The notes below the pieces were generated by a model, which was given only the letters and a program-made list of their open reading frames with translations, was not told where the DNA came from and did no database searches. The position numbers and the translations under genes are program-made. Positions 60,551-64,000 of a stretch of DNA of 64,000 nt are shown here, in pieces (the stretch's first letter is position 1; the number at the start of each line of letters is the position of its first letter). Source of the stretch: an uncultured Poribacteria bacterium. Its GTDB lineage: Bacteria > Poribacteria > WGA-4E > WGA-3G. The stretch lies in the NCBI GenBank assembly GCA_951812525.1, contig OX638316.1:2908506-2972505 (forward strand). The letters are read 5' to 3'.

Positions 60551-60922
60551 TACCTTTCAGCTTTTTAACCTCTATAACACAAACCTAGTACAGGACGAAT
60601 TATTCTGCGATCCTTTCAGTTATGTTGGGATACCAACGAACGACACACGCACACTGCAGCTTTAGTAAGTGTTTGGCATTGGTTGTGTTGCGCTAAAAAT
60701 CACGGACATGGATGAAATCGACGTATTGAGTAGGTTCTACGAACATCCCGATAGGATTGAGGGTTTCTCGTGAAAACCGCTACCAGAGTGAATTCACTTT
60801 GGCTCCAATGGACCGCTCTGTAGAACATGACGAATGACAAAAAAGAAAAAGCCATCAGCAGTGAAAACTGGAGGCTCGCCTGAATCAAAAATCGTCTTGA
60901 GGATAGGGTGGTAGTAGGCGAT

Positions 60923-61162
60923 CTAAACCGGAACCGGAATCAATACAGATAACATGCCCTGATCAATTTGAACAGGGGCACTTGACGGCAGTGGAACAAC
61001 ATCCCCATCTTCCCGCAGTCCTTGAATATGAAATTCGATGGCTTCAGCGATTAATACCTGTACTTCTTCCAATGTCTCACCGACAACACCGCATCCTGGA
61101 AGATCCGGGGCATAAGCACCGTAACTGTTCTCGCCCTTTTCAAAAATAACAACATATTCCAT
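60923..61162 (-). CDS. hicB: HicB-family antitoxin
   Basis: 79 residues; partner of the HicA gene just upstream. EYVVIFEKGENSYGAYAPDLPGC is the partial RNase-H-like HicB fold that covers the toxin; GETLEEVQVLIAEAIEFHIQGL is the helix following. The C-terminal 20 residues (SSAPVQIDQG) lack an obvious DNA-binding helix-turn-helix or ribbon-helix-helix, so autoregulation is unclear. ATG 61162 follows TGAGGGGAAAACC. Confidence 0.88.
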   Translation of the reverse strand: MEYVVIFEKGENSYGAYAPDLPGCGVVGETLEEVQVLIAEAIEFHIQGLREDGDVVPLPSSAPVQIDQGMLSVLIPVPV

Positions 61163-61174
61163 AAGGTTTTCCCC

Positions 61175-61363
61175 TCAACTTTTGAGACCGGCTTGCTTTA
61201 GAATGTTATTCAATGTTCCCTTGGGAACATCTTCATTTGGTTTGCCAGCAATCGTCACTGTTCCCCTTTTTATTAAATGTTTAAACTGCCTATGACTGCC
61301 TCGCGTTCGATGATGATGCCACCCATCGTCTTCAATCATTTTAATGATTTGTCTAAACTTCAT
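61175..61363 (-). CDS. hicA: HicA-family mRNA interferase toxin
   Basis: 62 residues with a dsRBD-like fold. KFRQIIKMIEDDGWHHHRTR then GSHRQFKH holds the catalytic histidine (GSH), and TIAGKPNEDVPKGTLNNILKQAGL is the standard ending. In HicA proteins the toxin cuts mRNA in ribosomes, and HicB blocks it. hicA comes first, hicB 12 bp later, the common order. Full length, so the module looks intact. Confidence 0.9.
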   Translation of the reverse strand: MKFRQIIKMIEDDGWHHHRTRGSHRQFKHLIKRGTVTIAGKPNEDVPKGTLNNILKQAGLKS

Positions 61364-61460
61364 GATAGACTTCTGTTGGCTTTGAGTTCACTGGGTGGAC
61401 GAAACATGGATGCCTCAACTTGACGCAGAAAATAATGCTTTAGAGTTTCTTGTGCTATAA

Positions 61461-61688
61461 TCAGGCTTCATATTCCTTCTGGCTAAAAGCGGCCGAAACG
61501 TTGCCTTCATCGCTCTCTGATTTTTCGACGTGGAAGGAGCATATAACGCGACCTTCATGAATTATCAGTAGTTTACCATTTTCGTCAAACTTGATACCCG
61601 CTTTGAAGGCATCGGTTTGGTACACTGTTGCTGTAACGTTATACCCTAATGAATTTATATCTTTGAGACCAACACTTTGCTTTTCCAT
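61461..61688 (-). CDS. Small protein of unknown function
   Basis: 75 residues from ATG 61688, preceded by GAAGGAAAATAATCA. The sequence (GYNVTATVYQTDAFKAGIKF, NGKLLIIHEGRVICSFHVEK) suggests a small beta-sheet domain with a charged C-terminal tail. No family recognised. It lies 97 bp upstream of hicA on the same strand. Confidence 0.5.
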   Translation of the reverse strand: MEKQSVGLKDINSLGYNVTATVYQTDAFKAGIKFDENGKLLIIHEGRVICSFHVEKSESDEGNVSAAFSQKEYEA

Positions 61689-61835
61689 TGATTATTTTCC
61701 TTCCGAGCGTTACACTTCACAGACCTACCCAATCAGGTTAAACGAAATTATATCACAGATCACTCACAAAATCAACCCGATAGTTTCTGAGGAATTCACT
61801 CGCAAGTATCCCAAAAATTTGTGAATCTATTTCAA

Positions 61836-62929
61836 ATAGGACTTACGCATCAGCGATTTTTATCATAGGAGATTTTAGTTGTTGACAGAGATATTCAGAA
61901 AGCAATCTGCGTTTGACTTGATAAAGGGTTGAGCTGTTTGATGAGCTTTACGCATCAGATGCCCCGAAACCCAAAACGCAGAAGCAATGTAATTGCGAAC
62001 AATACGCGGGAGACGACACTGACAACTTTCCAAACCTGTCAACTGTTTGGATTCTCGGTGAAAGCGTTCAATCTTCCAGCGCACGTCGCACACTTGTCGT
62101 ACGACGGACACATCAGATTGACTCAAGTCGTTGGTCGCAACATAATCTGTGCGTTGAGAAGATGCCACCCGGAAAACTTTCACCTTATGATTTCTCGGAA
62201 ACCTATGAAGTTTCACGCGTTTGCCTGATTTTTCTTCTGCCTCTGTCCACCGTAAAGAATCAATGCGTTGATACGGTTTCTGGGCATCAGAATCATCAAC
62301 AAGGCGATTACATTTCAACGCCACATAATACGTCTTATCAAGATTTTCAATATAAAGCAGAAGCGACTTACTCGCATACCAAGCATCCATGAACACGGTT
62401 GAAAAAACGACAGCACGAGAGTAGACTAAGACCGAGAGTATATCTCGAAGATGATCCAACTTTGATTTACCGTCGCCATCTTTATCGTAGATACGGTAAT
62501 CCATCAACCAATATCGGTCTAACTTCGCATTGACATAGACGCAGGTAACAATAGCAATACCGTTGATGATACCGCCAGCATTGCCCGAGTATTGTCGCTG
62601 AGCGAGTGCGATCTTCTTGGCAGAGCGTTTATCAATGACGGTATCATCAATGATAAGGTATCCATCGGGGTCCAGCACCACGTCATTTTTGAAGTCTTCC
62701 CAAAGCATGCGGGGTGTCAGACGGTCTCCTGCGAGATAACGGTTGATCTGATCATGGCTGAAACTTTCAGAATGTTCTGCGAAATGAGTCAGTGTATAGT
62801 TGATAGGCGTGCTGAGTAGATATTGGCAATAATCCAGACGTGTCGGTCTAACCATCTCTAATGTGCCTTCCCAAACACCATATTAGTGTTTTTGGAAGTA
62901 AAGGTCAAACATTATTGCGTAAGTCCTAT
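61836..62929 (-). mobile_element. Insertion sequence with DDE transposase (IS701/IS4-like)
   Basis: Terminal inverted repeats ATAGGACTTACGCA (61836-61849) and TGCGTAAGTCCTAT (62916-62929) enclose one transposase gene, 1094 bp in all. A target duplication longer than AT cannot be called. The element looks intact. It is inserted between small accessory genes and clpB. Confidence 0.85.
61875..62855 (-). CDS. DDE transposase of the insertion sequence
   Basis: 326 residues. GYLIIDDTVIDKRSAKK (65-81) carries the first aspartate, STVFMDAWYASK (152-163) the second, and VRWKIERFHRESKQLTG (258-274) the glutamate with the spaced lysine typical of the IS4/IS701 group (E263, K270). HDQINRYL near the N-terminus is the DNA-binding helix region. 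Moves the element by cut-and-paste transposition. No frameshift or stop inside the gene, so it may be active. Confidence 0.9.
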   Translation of the reverse strand: MVRPTRLDYCQYLLSTPINYTLTHFAEHSESFSHDQINRYLAGDRLTPRMLWEDFKNDVVLDPDGYLIIDDTVIDKRSAKKIALAQRQYSGNAGGIINGIAIVTCVYVNAKLDRYWLMDYRIYDKDGDGKSKLDHLRDILSVLVYSRAVVFSTVFMDAWYASKSLLLYIENLDKTYYVALKCNRLVDDSDAQKPYQRIDSLRWTEAEEKSGKRVKLHRFPRNHKVKVFRVASSQRTDYVATNDLSQSDVSVVRQVCDVRWKIERFHRESKQLTGLESCQCRLPRIVRNYIASAFWVSGHLMRKAHQTAQPFIKSNADCFLNISVNN

Positions 62930-62975
62930 AAGTAATAAACAACAGCGAGACACAAAGCCTCACCACTGTATTAAA

Positions 62976-64000
62976 TCACGCCTTCCGAAAAACGAATTCC
63001 CCTTCGTCAAAATCAACAGCAATCGCATCCCCATCTTGGAAAGTGCCTTCCAAGATCTGGATAGCCAGCAGGTTGAGAATATCCCGCTGGATTGTCCGAC
63101 GGAGCGGACGTGCGCCGTAGACGGTGTCAAATCCATGTTGCACCAACGCCTCGTTTGCAGATTCAGAGAGCGTCAAAGTCATCTCCTTCTCCGCAAAACG
63201 GTGACTCAACTGCGCAAGTTCCAACGTGACAATCCGTTTTAGTTCCTCAATGCCGAGGCGATCGAAGATAATTAGATCGTCAATACGGTTCAGGAATTCC
63301 GGCGGGAAATGCACCTGTACTGCTTCCATCACCTTACGCCGAATTTCTTTCGTATCCAAAAGAGCATCGCTGATCCACTGACTGCCGATATTGGAAGTCA
63401 TGATGACAACAGTGTTCTTGAAATCGACGGTGCGTCCCTGTCCATCCGTCATTCTACCGTCGTCAAGCATCTGGAGCAAAACGTTGAACACCTCTGGATG
63501 CGCCTTCTCAACCTCGTCAAGCAGGATGACACAGTATGGGTGCCGTCGCACTGCTTCCGTCAGCTGCCCGCCTTCGTCGTAACCGACGTACCCTGGCGGT
63601 GCACCGATTAATCGAGAGACGGTGTGTTTTTCCATGTACTCGCTCATGTCGATACGCGCCATCGCATTTGCGTCATCGAAGAGGAACTCGGCAAGCGATT
63701 TAGCGAGGTGCGTTTTACCGACACCCGTTGGACCCATAAAGAGAAAAGACCCAAGAGGTCGATCAGGATCGCCGAGACCAACACGGGCGCGTCGAATTGC
63801 ATTGGAGACAGCACTAACCGCCTCATCCTGCCCGATGACCTGTTCACACAGACGCTCTTCCATGTGAATGAGTTTTTGTGTCTCGCCCTCCATCAGTCGA
63901 TAAACAGGGATACCCGTCCATTTCGCCACAATTTCGGCGATGTCCTCTGCACCGACCTGCTCTTTTAACATCTGTGTGCCTTGCGCATCTGTTTCCAGTG
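62976..64000 (-). CDS. clpB: ClpB disaggregase, C-terminal part (runs off the window)
   Basis: Hsp100 ATPase that resolves protein aggregates with DnaK. The window has the last 341 residues: [22 protein letters not shown] at the junction between the middle and second AAA+ domains, [20 protein letters not shown], Walker [41 protein letters not shown] (pore loop GYVG), Walker [18 protein letters not shown], sensor region [11 protein letters not shown], the arginine [11 protein letters not shown] and the small domain [13 protein letters not shown]. The reading frame is open to the window end upstream. Lacks the acidic C-terminal extra seen in some ClpC, and has no ClpP loop visible. Confidence 0.95.
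   Translation of the reverse strand, partial: LETDAQGTQMLKEQVGAEDIAEIVAKWTGIPVYRLMEGETQKLIHMEERLCEQVIGQDEAVSAVSNAIRRARVGLGDPDRPLGSFLFMGPTGVGKTHLAKSLAEFLFDDANAMARIDMSEYMEKHTVSRLIGAPPGYVGYDEGGQLTEAVRRHPYCVILLDEVEKAHPEVFNVLLQMLDDGRMTDGQGRTVDFKNTVVIMTSNIGSQWISDALLDTKEIRRKVMEAVQVHFPPEFLNRIDDLIIFDRLGIEELKRIVTLELAQLSHRFAEKEMTLTLSESANEALVQHGFDTVYGARPLRRTIQRDILNLLAIQILEGTFQDGDAIAVDFDEGEFVFRKA

Noticed and set aside
60700-60888. 62-codon minus-strand frame
   Set aside because: No ribosome site and no plausible protein features; treated as non-coding.
61836-62929. Longer target-site duplication for the IS
   Set aside because: Flanks (TTTCAA and AAGTAA) share no direct repeat beyond an ambiguous AT.
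1-64000. tRNA or rRNA genes
   Set aside because: No T-loop GGTTCRA with matching arms and no rRNA-like conserved stretch was found on visual reading; a covariance scan would be decisive.

Overview
The window reads as chromosome of an uncultured, sponge- or marine-associated bacterium of the Candidatus Poribacteria type. This is inferred from gene content: secreted proteins with paired dockerin-like loops (GDGVVNILDLV), a C-terminal sorting-type domain (YPNPFNPETWIPYQLS), LamG proteins ending in TTTWGK, WD40 lipid- or cell-surface-type proteins, a formylglycine sulfatase, a phytanoyl-CoA-dioxygenase-like enzyme and many decayed gene fragments between intact genes. No rRNA or tRNA gene was seen.

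Layout. 1-2.8 kb: a minus-strand operon of sulfatase, membrane-inserted M28 peptidase and mobA (cut by the window edge). 2.8-5.3 kb: a long non-coding stretch with a candidate four-stem RNA, a GNAT gene, and a 7-repeat CRISPR array without cas genes, closed by a terminator. 5.3-15.7 kb: a minus-strand catabolic block of two glycosidase-like propeller proteins, an Fe/2OG dioxygenase and a large permease-like protein, then a PMT/GT39-type glycosyltransferase and a LamG gene broken by an in-frame TGA. 16.2-22.2 kb: an 1132-residue primase/helicase-like protein with wHTH tail, opposite a sigma54-type AAA+ regulator with an altered GAFTGA loop; then relics of a membrane protein and of an IS605-type tnpB. 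22.3-40.5 kb: surface-protein region with WD40, dockerin, LRR/glycosidase and metzincin-like modules, interrupted by a complete TolC-adaptor-RND export operon (24.1-30.2 kb); duplicated and truncated sorting-domain cassettes show active recombination here. 40.5-59.6 kb: ordinary housekeeping and metabolism (VOC protein, M55 peptidase, argS, class III aminotransferase, MTA phosphorylase, RNase Z-like, thyX, TPR lipoprotein, sugar nucleotide and glycosyltransferase genes, aminotransferase V, TPP enzyme, aldo/keto reductase, trpA). 59.6-64 kb: small accessory genes, a HicAB module, an IS element with 14-bp inverted ends, and the C-terminal part of clpB.

The best candidates for something undescribed are (a) the primase/helicase-like protein and its divergent AAA+ neighbour, (b) the WD40-metzincin-dockerin-WD40-dockerin-sorting-domain protein and the moving sorting-domain cassette beside it, (c) two dense hairpin clusters that look like unannotated RNAs (3304-3406 and 23765-24012), and (d) the propeller/dioxygenase/permease operon. 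Strong consensus promoters (TTGACA-16/17-TATAAT) can be read in front of argS, trpA, the TPR lipoprotein and the broken LamG gene.
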